Shown here: piece by piece, positions 1 through 5,790 of the stretch
How the letters are laid out: every line of letters begins with the position of its first letter
Numbering within the stretch: position 1 is the first letter of the stretch
From: CAZJYI01 sp964550025
GTDB taxonomy: Bacteria; Verrucomicrobiota; Kiritimatiellia; UBA8416; CAYOBW01
Length of the DNA stretch: 7,888 nucleotides
NCBI GenBank assembly: GCA_964550025.1
Contig: CAZJYI010000308.1
Coordinates: 1-7,888, forward strand
Direction: 5' to 3'
Position numbers and translations under genes: made by a program
The notes under the pieces: generated by a model
Databases searched by the model: none
Told to the model about the DNA's origin: nothing
Seen by the model: the letters and a program-made list of their open reading frames with translations, nothing else

Positions 1-2
1 CG

Positions 3-1592
3 AGCGACGGCAGACTCTCGAAAGACGAAGTGCGCACCGAGAAGTCCGATCAAGAGATCATCGCTGCCTGGCTTGAACGTGTTGACTACCTTGTTCTTGT
101 CTTCGACCAGTTTGAACAGCTCTACATCTACAACACTGACGAGAAGGCACAGAAGGAGTTCATCCGCCACTTGGTGGACCTCGTCGAGTCAGACCCGATG
201 CACAGAGAGAAGCTACGGTTCGTCATTTCAATTCGAGGGGAGTGGCTTGGGCGACTGGAACATTTTCGCGAACTCATCCCACAGATGCACTCCTTCATCA
301 GCATCGCGGGCATCCCTGAGGAAGAGGTCGCGAAGCTCATCAGACACCACTTAGGATGCGGCCAGGACATTCACCGCGACATCGAGCGCGACCTGATTGA
401 ACCACACACATCACGGGCAAACCCGGTCAGGCTTGTTCTCCTTTGCCACGCCGTCAAGACCGTGGCTATCAAGTCGGACGTGAAATACCAGGAACTGGGT
501 CGGCACACTGGCGTTCTGCTGCACTACGTTGAGACGGTCGCCAAGGCCTTCGACAATCGGCGTCTCCTGTTTCGCGTGCTACTGGCGTTCAGTCTGGAAC
601 GTCGAGGACGACGTGCTCTGGGTATTGATGACATCATTCGCATAGTCGGTGTTCATGACAGCCAGCCTGTCGAGGAATGCCTGAAGTACCTCGTGGACAA
701 GCGCTTCCTGAAGAGGCTCGAGGACGAGGACATCTTTGAGTTCTCCCACGACTACATCGCCAAGCTCAGCCGTGAGATTTCGATGCAGAACCTACCGATG
801 AACGCTGTCGCGACTCTCGACTTCCTGTACCATACAGTGATTCACAGAGTCAGAGAAAGGCGCCGCTACACCCGTTTGAATCTGTTTCGCAAGGCATGGC
901 AGAACACCGGGACAATTTCGTTCCAGGCCGCGACGTTTGCTGTCACGGGCTTTCTCCTACTTCTACGCTTCGTCTTGCCGGGCCTGAAGAGCCTCGATCT
1001 ACAACTCGCGTGGTTGCCGGCAACACACGACACGGCCCGGTGTTTTGACCCCTTCTTCTTCCCCTGCTTTGCGTCCTCGATTGCCTCGGGAGCCGCAATA
1101 TACGCACTCCACTCCAGGGTATTCAGGCACATCAGCGGTCCGCAGAAGCTCTGTGCTGCATTCCTCCTCTGCCTGCCGATGCCATTCTACCTGGTATTGG
1201 TCGGTGTGAGTCTTTGGTGGCCTCACTGGTGGCCCATCCTCGGCGGAATCGGCGCACTCACAGTAGCCATCACAGACTGGTGCTACTCCGCCCGATACAA
1301 ACACAACAGGCTGGTCGTTGTCAGGTTCCGCATGCACGCGCTTGCGTCACTCTTGAACTCGATGGTGATGATTGTGCCTGGTGTCGCTCTCCTCATCTAT
1401 GTTTCCGACACGGGCGATCCCGAACAGTTTGCCCCGCGACAATTGCTCATAGAGACCCTCTACTGCGTAGTCATGAGTTCCGGACTCGTAGGGGTCGCGT
1501 TTACCCTTCTTTCCGGCTACGGCGCAACCGATTGGCAGAGCCTGCGTTTTTGGGGCGAAATGGTCCGGAAGGAACGTGCCCCCAGCGGTTAG
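3..1592 (+). CDS. STAND-type NTPase with C-terminal multi-pass membrane region (5' partial)
   Basis: The frame is open to the window edge and the GTG at 30 has no Shine-Dalgarno, so the true start lies upstream. Residues below count from that GTG. A Walker B strand (LVLVFDQFEQL, 21-31) is followed by a sensor-like FVISIRGEWLGRL (64-76), and a winged-helix signature FEFSHDYIAKL (237-247) closes the NTPase module. This order is that of novel STAND (nSTAND1-like) NTPases, signalling switches that oligomerise on ligand sensing. The P-loop (Walker A) should sit before residue 1, outside the window. After a basic stretch (RVRERRRYTR, 273-282) come about six hydrophobic segments: roughly 299-320, 343-361, 374-396, 400-418, 438-458 and 473-497. 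The protein is probably anchored in the inner membrane. Membrane segments after the winged helix, rather than WD40 or TPR repeats, are unusual. The gene converges on the NERD gene across 147 bases. Family call firm; sensing or defence role is inference. Confidence 0.8.
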   Translation, partial: SDGRLSKDEVRTEKSDQEIIAAWLERVDYLVLVFDQFEQLYIYNTDEKAQKEFIRHLVDLVESDPMHREKLRFVISIRGEWLGRLEHFRELIPQMHSFISIAGIPEEEVAKLIRHHLGCGQDIHRDIERDLIEPHTSRANPVRLVLLCHAVKTVAIKSDVKYQELGRHTGVLLHYVETVAKAFDNRRLLFRVLLAFSLERRGRRALGIDDIIRIVGVHDSQPVEECLKYLVDKRFLKRLEDEDIFEFSHDYIAKLSREISMQNLPMNAVATLDFLYHTVIHRVRERRRYTRLNLFRKAWQNTGTISFQAATFAVTGFLLLLRFVLPGLKSLDLQLAWLPATHDTARCFDPFFFPCFASSIASGAAIYALHSRVFRHISGPQKLCAAFLLCLPMPFYLVLVGVSLWWPHWWPILGGIGALTVAITDWCYSARYKHNRLVVVRFRMHALASLLNSMVMIVPGVALLIYVSDTGDPEQFAPRQLLIETLYCVVMSSGLVGVAFTLLSGYGATDWQSLRFWGEMVRKERAPSG

Positions 1593-1739
1593 TCCGTAAA
1601 CGTCCAAGGGAGCGCCGCTTTCTCGACAGACTCGAAAGAAGATACGTTCTGTGGGCGAGGTCCATGCCAGTTGAGAGGCCGTTCTTGCTCCCACGGCTCA
1701 TAGCCTACTGGCAGATAGCTACAGCGCCCTGCCGTACAT

Positions 1740-2534
1740 TCACACCGCGAACCTCATTCCTCTGCATTTCGGATATCCGGGACAGCCCCAGAACTTGGAT
1801 CCGCCTTTCTTGCTCGTTCTCGGCACCATCGTCGCGCCGCAGCGGGGGCAGAAGGGGGCGGCAGTGCCTGTGCTGACCGACTGTCGGTTTCGGCGGAGAT
1901 TGCTGATGTGACGGCGCTTCTGTTGCTTTGTCAGGACGCCAGCGAAGGTTCGAACCATTTGGGCAAGCCGGGGTATACGCTCGTCGTCGATGATGGGCTC
2001 GGTGTATATCTTGATGTGGCGGATGAAATCCCGAAGGACCACGACGTTGTCCGGCATTTCGGTCTTGAACTTGCAGTCGCCGGCAAAGACAGCGACCGAC
2101 TTGAAGAGGTCGTGAGGAAGGCCCATCAGGTCTGACAGCGTCTTCGTGTGCCGGTAGTTCTGGCGCAGGGGATTCTGGAAGCGCTCTTTGCGTTTGTAGA
2201 TGACCTGTGTCCACTTCGCATCGCGTTCACTCCCGTAGATCCAGCCTCTGTAAGTCTTCGTCTCAACCACGAAGATGCCGTACCGGGACACGATCACATG
2301 GTCAAGCTGCGTCGTCCCATCCGGCGTCGGCAACGTCACATCCGGGATGAGGTGGTATGTCCCGCGATCGAGCGAACGCCTGATCCTGGCGTTGACGCGG
2401 GACTCCCCGCGGCGCCCTTTGAACCTGGGTAGGACAAACCCACGCACAAAGGCGGCAAGGATGGATATCAAGCCGCCCAGGATAAGGACCGGCACCACCC
2501 GAGCGAAAACCTGGGCCATTATCTGGTCGAGCAT
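1740..2534 (-). CDS. Membrane-anchored NERD-domain protein with C-terminal topoisomerase-type zinc ribbon
   Basis: This 264-residue protein begins with a hydrophobic helix (about 12-36) that should anchor it in the membrane. The NERD (nuclease-related) domain follows: RRGE near 41-44, then LDHVIVSRYGIFVVETK (77-93), in which D78, E91 and K93 fit the D...ExK pattern of restriction-endonuclease-like folds, then W108 and NPLRQNYRH (121-129). The C-terminus is a four-cysteine zinc ribbon of the topoisomerase I C-terminal type: CPRC (229-232) and CPGYPKC (251-257). Domains and key residues look intact. NERD proteins are predicted nucleases, but cellular roles are mostly unproven. The ATG at 2534 gives the full anchor; its ribosome site is weak (GGGG about 10 bases upstream). 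The ATG at 2519 has none. The ExbB-like gene lies 184 bases upstream on the same strand, separated by a palindromic element, so co-transcription is possible but not shown. Confidence 0.88.
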   Translation of the reverse strand: MLDQIMAQVFARVVPVLILGGLISILAAFVRGFVLPRFKGRRGESRVNARIRRSLDRGTYHLIPDVTLPTPDGTTQLDHVIVSRYGIFVVETKTYRGWIYGSERDAKWTQVIYKRKERFQNPLRQNYRHTKTLSDLMGLPHDLFKSVAVFAGDCKFKTEMPDNVVVLRDFIRHIKIYTEPIIDDERIPRLAQMVRTFAGVLTKQQKRRHISNLRRNRQSVSTGTAAPFCPRCGATMVPRTSKKGGSKFWGCPGYPKCRGMRFAV

Positions 2535-2583
2535 CTGCGACCCCGCCGTTTCTCACCGCCCAGTGGTTCTTCTGCCCTCTCGT

Positions 2584-2676
2584 GTAGCCCGCTTCTGCCG
2601 GAAGCGGGCTGTAACGGGCAAGCAGAACGTCCACCCGTGCGGAAAGCCCGCGCTTCCACCGCGGCGGACGGGCTAC
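2584..2676. repeat. Palindromic intergenic element with 8-bp terminal inverted repeats and an internal hairpin
   Basis: The element is bounded by GTAGCCCG (2584-2591) and its exact reverse complement CGGGCTAC (2669-2676). Inside, AGCCCGCTTC (2586-2595) and GAAGCGGGCT (2601-2610) form a perfect 10-bp hairpin with loop TGCCG. The outer left arm overlaps this hairpin, so the two pairings exclude each other. A weaker bulged stem lies at 2641-2657. There is no T-run on either side, so it is not a textbook intrinsic terminator. It fills most of the gap between the ExbB-like gene and the NERD gene. It may be a REP-like dispersed element; copy number elsewhere cannot be seen here. Confidence 0.55.
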
Positions 2677-2718
2677 TGGCTCTCCGCAACAGGGGTACGA
2701 TCCAGGAAGCACCAACCT

Positions 2719-3243
2719 CTATGTAACTGAGACATCCAGCAACTTCCGGTACTTGAAGTGGGCGATCGCGACCGAAATCAGGATGAAGAACAGGTAGTGC
2801 TGGCAGACGAAGAGCGCGGCGGCGACTGAGTACAACGCCTGCGATATGCCCATTGCCAGCACCGCGGCATCGGCGGCGCCGCATGCGAGCGCCGAAAACG
2901 CACCAATAATCCCCTGCGCCGCCCCGACCCACCCCAGAACGAACAGCCAAACGCCGCCAACGAGAAGGAGCTTCGTCGCAAGAGGGTATTGTCGAACACG
3001 GAGCGTGGCGCAATGCACAGCGGACAGAATGCCCAGAGGAAACGCCAGTATGCCCCAGAGGAAGATGCCCGCCCAGTTGAGAATGCCAACCACGCCACCG
3101 GACAGAATCACGTTCATGAGGCCGCCGGATCGAGGCGCGGAAGCATCGACAGCGACGACCTCCCCGGACTCCTGGGCAATCCCCTGCCCAACGACAAGCA
3201 GAACCACCCACAAGGCGGCAATCGCAAGGCTGCTCTTCTTCAT
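2719..3243 (-). CDS. Small MotA/TolQ/ExbB-like membrane protein with signal peptide
   Basis: This is a 174-residue protein. MKKSS and a hydrophobic run (6-19) make a typical signal peptide ending near GIAQ (21-24). Three further hydrophobic segments follow at about 45-77, 92-121 and 134-162. The core LGWVGAAQGIIGAFSALACGAAD (103-125) followed by AVLAMGISQALYSVAAALFV (127-146) matches the conserved proton-channel region of the MotA/TolQ/ExbB superfamily. That family forms the stator-like pump energising TonB, Tol-Pal or flagellar machines together with an ExbD/TolR/MotB partner. No such partner is in the window, so this is an orphan here. The ATG at 3243 is chosen because GAAGGGGAAG lies 4 bases upstream and it begins the signal peptide. 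An ATG at 3258, directly behind GGAGGA, would add five residues (MKGKR) and cannot be excluded. Family call good; substrate unknown. Confidence 0.78.
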   Translation of the reverse strand: MKKSSLAIAALWVVLLVVGQGIAQESGEVVAVDASAPRSGGLMNVILSGGVVGILNWAGIFLWGILAFPLGILSAVHCATLRVRQYPLATKLLLVGGVWLFVLGWVGAAQGIIGAFSALACGAADAAVLAMGISQALYSVAAALFVCQHYLFFILISVAIAHFKYRKLLDVSVT

Positions 3244-3331
3244 ACGCTTCCCCTTCATTCCTCCATCCAAAGGTCTCTGTGGACAATATGGGACACACAC
3301 CGCAGCATAGCCGCAGCCAAACGGGAAAATC

Positions 3332-3399
3332 GGACAGGATCAACTGGATCAACTGGATAGCCCCTCCCATCCCGTAGATCCTGTGAATCCCGTCAAGAA
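3332..3399 (+). repeat. Copy A of a 68/69-base dispersed element with 9-mer internal repeats
   Basis: It starts with GGACA and two exact copies of GGATCAACT (3337-3345 and 3346-3354), passes through a C/T-rich centre, and ends with CCCGTAGATCCTGTGAATCC and CGTCAAGAA. The reverse complement of 5660-5728 matches it end to end with five substitutions and one single-base gap. The palindromic logic is visible in the flanks: GGAT-type words on the left and ATCC-type words on the right. Confidence 0.8.
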
Positions 3400-3459
3400 G
3401 AGACGAGAATGGCGGGCCATAGGGTCGATCTCCAGACCGGATTCTCCCTTCTCTCTCCC

Positions 3460-3520
3460 TCCGTGCCTCTGTGACTCCGTGGTGAACTATCCCCTTCTTT
3501 GCGATCTTTCGCGGTTCAAC
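3460..3520. repeat. Two short near-tandem intergenic repeats (CTCCGTG and GCGAAAG types)
   Basis: At 3460-3482 three 8-base units of the form CTCYGTGN stand in tandem (CCGTG, CTCTGTGA, CTCCGTGG). At 3494-3520 the sequence reads TTTGCGATCTTTCGCGGTTC, two imperfect units of a GCGAAAG-like word on the opposite strand. TGAAC (3484-3488) and GTTCA (3513-3517) could pair across this second block. From memory, words of both kinds recur in intergenic DNA of environmental PVC genomes. That is recollection and has not been searched. Confidence 0.5.
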
Positions 3521-3550
3521 AGCCCTTCCTTGGTTCTCGACTGTCAGCCA

Positions 3551-4660
3551 CTACTGCTCCAACAGGATGACCCGGTAGGCTCCCGACGTGTTCCGGCGCG
3601 TCCCGGCTGCGTCCGCCCACTGCATCGGGCCATCCGCCAGCGCCTGGACATTGTCCTCTACCGGGTACCAGATCGGGCGCGTGAGGTCGTTGCAGAAGTC
3701 GATGCGGTAGTGTTTGAACTTCGCGGCCTGCCAGGTGATGACGAACCCGGCGCCGGTTGGCTCTCCCTGTGCGATGGCGACGACCTGGAGCTTGGAATTC
3801 GGGTCGAGCGGGTCCGTGCCGGCCAGGTATTCGTCAAGATTGCTCATACCGTCTCCGTCGCTGTCAGCATACGCATCGGCCGACCCGGGATCCAGGGGCG
3901 TGTTCCCGTGCCGCGATGTCTGATTGGCGACCTCAAAAGCGTTCGGCATACCATCACCGTCGGCATCGGCCATCACCATCCCGGCCTGCGTCCATTCGTT
4001 GAGTTCCAGGATGCTGACCTGAACGTCGGCTCCGTTCGTGCGCTCGATCGTCACGTCGAGCTGGCCATCCGCCACCGCATTTGACGACACGAACGCGGTA
4101 ACAACATGGGATGCACCGTCGCCCATCGACACGGGATCGGACACCACCGAACCGTCCACCGAAATGCGCTGCACCCGCCCCACCCCATCGCCTTCCCAGA
4201 GCGTCGCGAAAAGCACGTAACTGCTATCGGACTGAAGTGAGGAGAACCGGTAGCGCACGGAGCCATCGTAGTCGTACCGGATGCTGGTCACGGGCGTGGC
4301 ACCGTTCGTCGACAGCGCAAAGCCGTCGTCGAGATGCCCTGACGGCCGGTTCGTTGGATCGTGAGCAAGATCGAGTACTGCCCCACAGTCGATGTAGCGT
4401 CTGTCTCCCTGTGCAACCTGGATCTCGCTGAGATAGGCCGGACCGGGGCCATCCACTCGCCGTACGCCTGTGGTCAGCGTGTTACCGGCAATCAGAGACG
4501 CCGGCACGTACGCCGTCGCATAGGCCATGAAGCTGTTGGAAGCGTTGAGATGCACCTGCGGTGTGGCCTCCAACCCGTCGATATATGCCGTCTGCGCTTG
4601 ACCGTTCATCACGACCGAATAGCTGCTCGTCACGGCGTCGCCGCGGTTCCCATCCGTCAT
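3551..4660 (-). CDS. Secreted thrombospondin type 3 repeat protein, main C-terminal portion (downstream of frameshift)
   Basis: This frame carries most of a secreted protein whose signal peptide lies in another frame at 5030-4647. Numbering starts from the ATG at 4660, which is probably not a real start because it has no good ribosome site and lies inside the upstream coding frame. Residues about 1-222 are a beta-rich, unassigned region ending SILELNEW. It could be one or two jelly-roll, carbohydrate-binding-like modules, which is inference. Two calcium-binding thrombospondin-3-type motifs follow: ADADGDGMPNAFE (231-243) and DSDGDGMSNLDEYLAGTDP (267-285). The last 80 residues (VITWQAAKFKHYRIDFCNDL...YRVILLEQ) resemble the short C-terminal module frequent on PVC exoproteins. 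A surface or extracellular role is likely. The stop at 3551 leaves an intact C-terminus. Either the gene is a recent pseudogene or the frameshift is a sequence error. Confidence 0.75.
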   Translation of the reverse strand: MTDGNRGDAVTSSYSVVMNGQAQTAYIDGLEATPQVHLNASNSFMAYATAYVPASLIAGNTLTTGVRRVDGPGPAYLSEIQVAQGDRRYIDCGAVLDLAHDPTNRPSGHLDDGFALSTNGATPVTSIRYDYDGSVRYRFSSLQSDSSYVLFATLWEGDGVGRVQRISVDGSVVSDPVSMGDGASHVVTAFVSSNAVADGQLDVTIERTNGADVQVSILELNEWTQAGMVMADADGDGMPNAFEVANQTSRHGNTPLDPGSADAYADSDGDGMSNLDEYLAGTDPLDPNSKLQVVAIAQGEPTGAGFVITWQAAKFKHYRIDFCNDLTRPIWYPVEDNVQALADGPMQWADAAGTRRNTSGAYRVILLEQ

Positions 4661-5030
4661 CCATGCCGTCGCCGTCGGTGTCGGTGAAGCCGGCGGAGAG
4701 GGAGTGGAGGTGTTGTTCGTCCGGGGAGGATGCGCCGGGCGGACGAGGAAGCGCAGCCGTCCCCGGCACCAGGACGGCAGCCGAGATGTAGTACCCTTTC
4801 CGGGCGACCTCTCGCATCTGTAGCTCGCTGGCCGAGCACGATGCCATCCGGCGGGTGCTGTCGTACGTGCAGTCGGCGACCAGGGAGCTGAGCTTGTCCA
4901 CGCGGTATGGACTCAACTCCCCCCGAACCGTGATTCGATACTGTGCACCGGCGAGGAGAGCTGGCGGCAAGATGATGGTGAGGCAAATCGCGAAACCAGC
5001 AAGACGAACAGAGCAACGTCGTGAATACAT
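4482..5030 (-). pseudogene. N-terminal portion of the same secreted protein, ending in an out-of-frame tail
   Basis: The ATG at 5030 is preceded by a perfect AGGAGG five bases away, the best ribosome site in the window. The product starts with a clear signal peptide: MYSRR, a hydrophobic core AGFAICLTIILPPALL (11-26) and likely cleavage after LAGA. A small mature domain follows (YRITVRGELSPY onwards, 31-92), then a Pro/Ser linker and a first calcium-binding motif DTDGDGMDDGWE (117-128). Past E128 (base 4647) this frame turns into Arg-rich sequence (EPRRRRDEQLFG) and stops at 4482, while the good coding frame continues one base over. The two frames overlap at 4647-4660. One extra base, or two missing bases, near 4640-4655 would explain it. 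Translated as written, it gives a 182-residue truncated secreted protein. Confidence 0.72.
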
Positions 5031-5033
5031 GAG

Positions 5034-5041
5034 CACCTCCT
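5034..5041 (-). promoter_or_regulatory. Strong Shine-Dalgarno for the secreted-protein gene
   Basis: On the - strand this reads AGGAGGTG, with AGGAGG ending five bases before the ATG at 5030. It fixes the start of the signal-peptide protein and rules out the longer upstream extension of that frame, which runs into repeat DNA. Its good state shows that the 5' end of the gene has not decayed despite the frameshift further in. Confidence 0.8.
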
Positions 5042-5210
5042 GATAGGGGGGCACCATATCACAATTGCGAGGTCTCTCCAGAGGATTCCGGCCATTTCCG
5101 CAGTCGTTCTGACCGGCAGTGGTGGTGTGACACGACCAAATTCGGAACAAGCACGAACTCCGAGTGGGAGATGTCAGAAACGAAGACGCCCCGTTCCCCT
5201 CAACGGAAAC

Positions 5211-5360
5211 GGCCACACAAGTCACAGGAGTCACAAAAGGGGAGGGATTTCGAAGTGCTGCGCCACCCAGGTACCGTTCACTGTCCGGGCAGGCATTCTG
5301 ACGTTCGGAGCGCAATCCATCCCTGCCGTTCCTTCTGTGCCTTTTGTGCCTTTTGTGGCC
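5211..5360. repeat. Inverted pair of 9-mer repeat arrays around an 79-base core
   Basis: The left arm (5211-5245) reads GGCCACACAAGTCACAGGAG and continues with TCACAAAAGG. The right arm (5326-5360) is three 9-base units: TTCTGTGCC (5333-5341), TTTTGTGCC (5342-5350) and TTTTGTGGC (5351-5359). The reverse complement of the right arm matches the left arm at 26 of 35 positions without gaps, so the arms belong to one repeat family in opposite orientation. The core (about 5246-5325) is unique within the window. The arrangement resembles a small element with imperfect terminal inverted repeats, but no target duplication is visible. Confidence 0.55.
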
Positions 5361-5442
5361 AAACTTTGACCTGTTGGCCGGTTTCTCACCGACCGCGGAT
5401 TCGGTCCCCGGCCACTATCCTCGGGCCATAATCCAGGGAGAG

Positions 5443-5533
5443 GGGAGATTGGCGTGTATGAGTATGTGTACGAGTATGGTGGGGAGCATGTTCTGCTCGT
5501 ACTCTTACACGTACTCGTACACGCCGATCTCTC
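5443..5533 (+). repeat. Large hexamer-based hairpin, probably a structured RNA or structured repeat
   Basis: Bases 5443-5478 pair with 5498-5533 over 36 positions: 30 Watson-Crick pairs, five G.T pairs and one mismatch (5471/5505). AGCA (5485-5488) and TGCT (5494-5497) add four more pairs, leaving a TGTTC loop and a 6-base bulge (5479-5484). Each arm is built of hexamers of the form GAGTAY/GTGTAY. In RNA from the + strand the five imperfect pairs would be stable G.U wobbles; in - strand RNA they would be A.C mismatches. This asymmetry favours function as + strand RNA, although no promoter is recognised. Confidence 0.6.
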
Positions 5534-5594
5534 ACTTGGTGGTCCGGGCGACCGCAACGCGTCGGAAGATCGGGCCGGATGATCGTCAACCCAT

Positions 5595-5626
5595 CCCATC
5601 CGTGGGACTCCCCATCCGTGGGACTC
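5595..5626. repeat. Perfect 16-base tandem duplication
   Basis: The word CCCATCCGTGGGACTC occurs twice with no spacer (5595-5610 and 5611-5626) and no mismatch. It lies between the hairpin and copy B of the dispersed element. The perfect identity suggests a recent slippage or duplication. Confidence 0.85.
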
Positions 5627-5659
5627 TTTCCGCACCACTGTCCCCCCAGCCTCCTGATT

Positions 5660-5728
5660 TTCTTGACGGGATTTACAGGATCTACGGGATGGGGAGAGGC
5701 TATCCTGTCGATCCTGTTGATCCTGTCC
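5660..5728 (-). repeat. Copy B of the 68/69-base dispersed element
   Basis: On the + strand it begins TTCTTGACGGGATTTACAGG and ends with three 9-base units ATCCTGTCG, ATCCTGTTG and ATCCTGTCC (5702-5728). Its reverse complement aligns with 3332-3399 over the whole length, with five substitutions and one gap. The array has three recognisable 9-mers here and two plus a partial in copy A, and the substitutions fall mainly inside the array. The copies lie on either side of the secreted-protein gene in opposite orientation. Confidence 0.8.
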
Positions 5729-5790
5729 AACTTCTCGGTCGGCGGCGGTTATTCCCGTGTTTTGCGGGGACATGTGTGCTGACGGCATGC

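Larger units (their letters stand above)
3244..3550. other. Repeat-bearing intergenic region
   Basis: This 307-base tract lies between the ExbB-like gene and the secreted-protein gene, both read leftward. It holds no convincing gene. Reading frames cross it only because the repeats lack stops, and they encode low-complexity peptides. It contains a 68-base element with a near-identical inverted copy at 5660-5728, then two short near-tandem repeats at 3460-3482 and 3494-3520. I see no clear promoter or intrinsic terminator. Confidence 0.6.
5042..5790. other. Long non-coding tract made of a mosaic of repeats
   Basis: This stretch of about 750 bases separates the AlbA_2 gene from the secreted-protein gene, both on the - strand. 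I find no gene. The long frames crossing it encode only periodic peptides such as TKGTKGTEGT, YSYTYSYT and DPVDPV, which are translations of DNA repeats. In order it holds an inverted pair of CACAAAAGG-type arrays (5211-5360), a large hexamer-based hairpin (5443-5533), a 16-base direct tandem repeat (5595-5626), and copy B of the dispersed 69-base element (5660-5728). The promoter of the secreted-protein gene probably lies near 5045-5100, but I cannot name its boxes. Confidence 0.6.

Noticed and set aside
1214..1876. 220-codon + strand frame overlapping the STAND gene end and NERD gene end
   Set aside because: It shadows two well-supported genes in other frames, is rich in Arg/Ser/Pro, and has no domain motif.
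2586..2610. 10-bp GC-rich hairpin as an intrinsic terminator
   Set aside because: Neither strand has a T-run after the stem; the enclosing 8-bp inverted ends fit a repeat element better.
1740..3243. NERD plus ExbB-like gene as a Zorya-type defence module
   Set aside because: No MotB/ZorB-like partner and no ZorC/D/E-like gene is present; the ExbB-like protein is too small for ZorA. Kept only as a weak remark.
2519..3370. 283-codon - strand frame over the ExbB-like gene
   Set aside because: The overlapping frame has a signal peptide, membrane segments and the proton-channel motif; this one is Arg/Cys-rich without motifs.
4640..4660. Programmed ribosomal frameshift in the secreted-protein gene
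   Set aside because: No slippery heptamer, no stop codon pausing the first frame at the switch and no obvious stimulatory structure.
4657..5016. Third - strand frame over the N-terminal part of the secreted protein
   Set aside because: Arg/His-rich shadow; the frame starting at 5030 has the signal peptide, the ribosome site and the calcium-binding motif.
5211..5728. CRISPR-like array
   Set aside because: Units are short (9-16 bases), directly abutting or inverted, with no regular unique spacers and no cas genes.
5231..5788. 185-codon - strand frame across the intergenic mosaic
   Set aside because: Its product consists of repeat translations (QDQQDRQD, YTYSYT, TKGTKGTEGT), it has no ribosome site and no protein-like composition.
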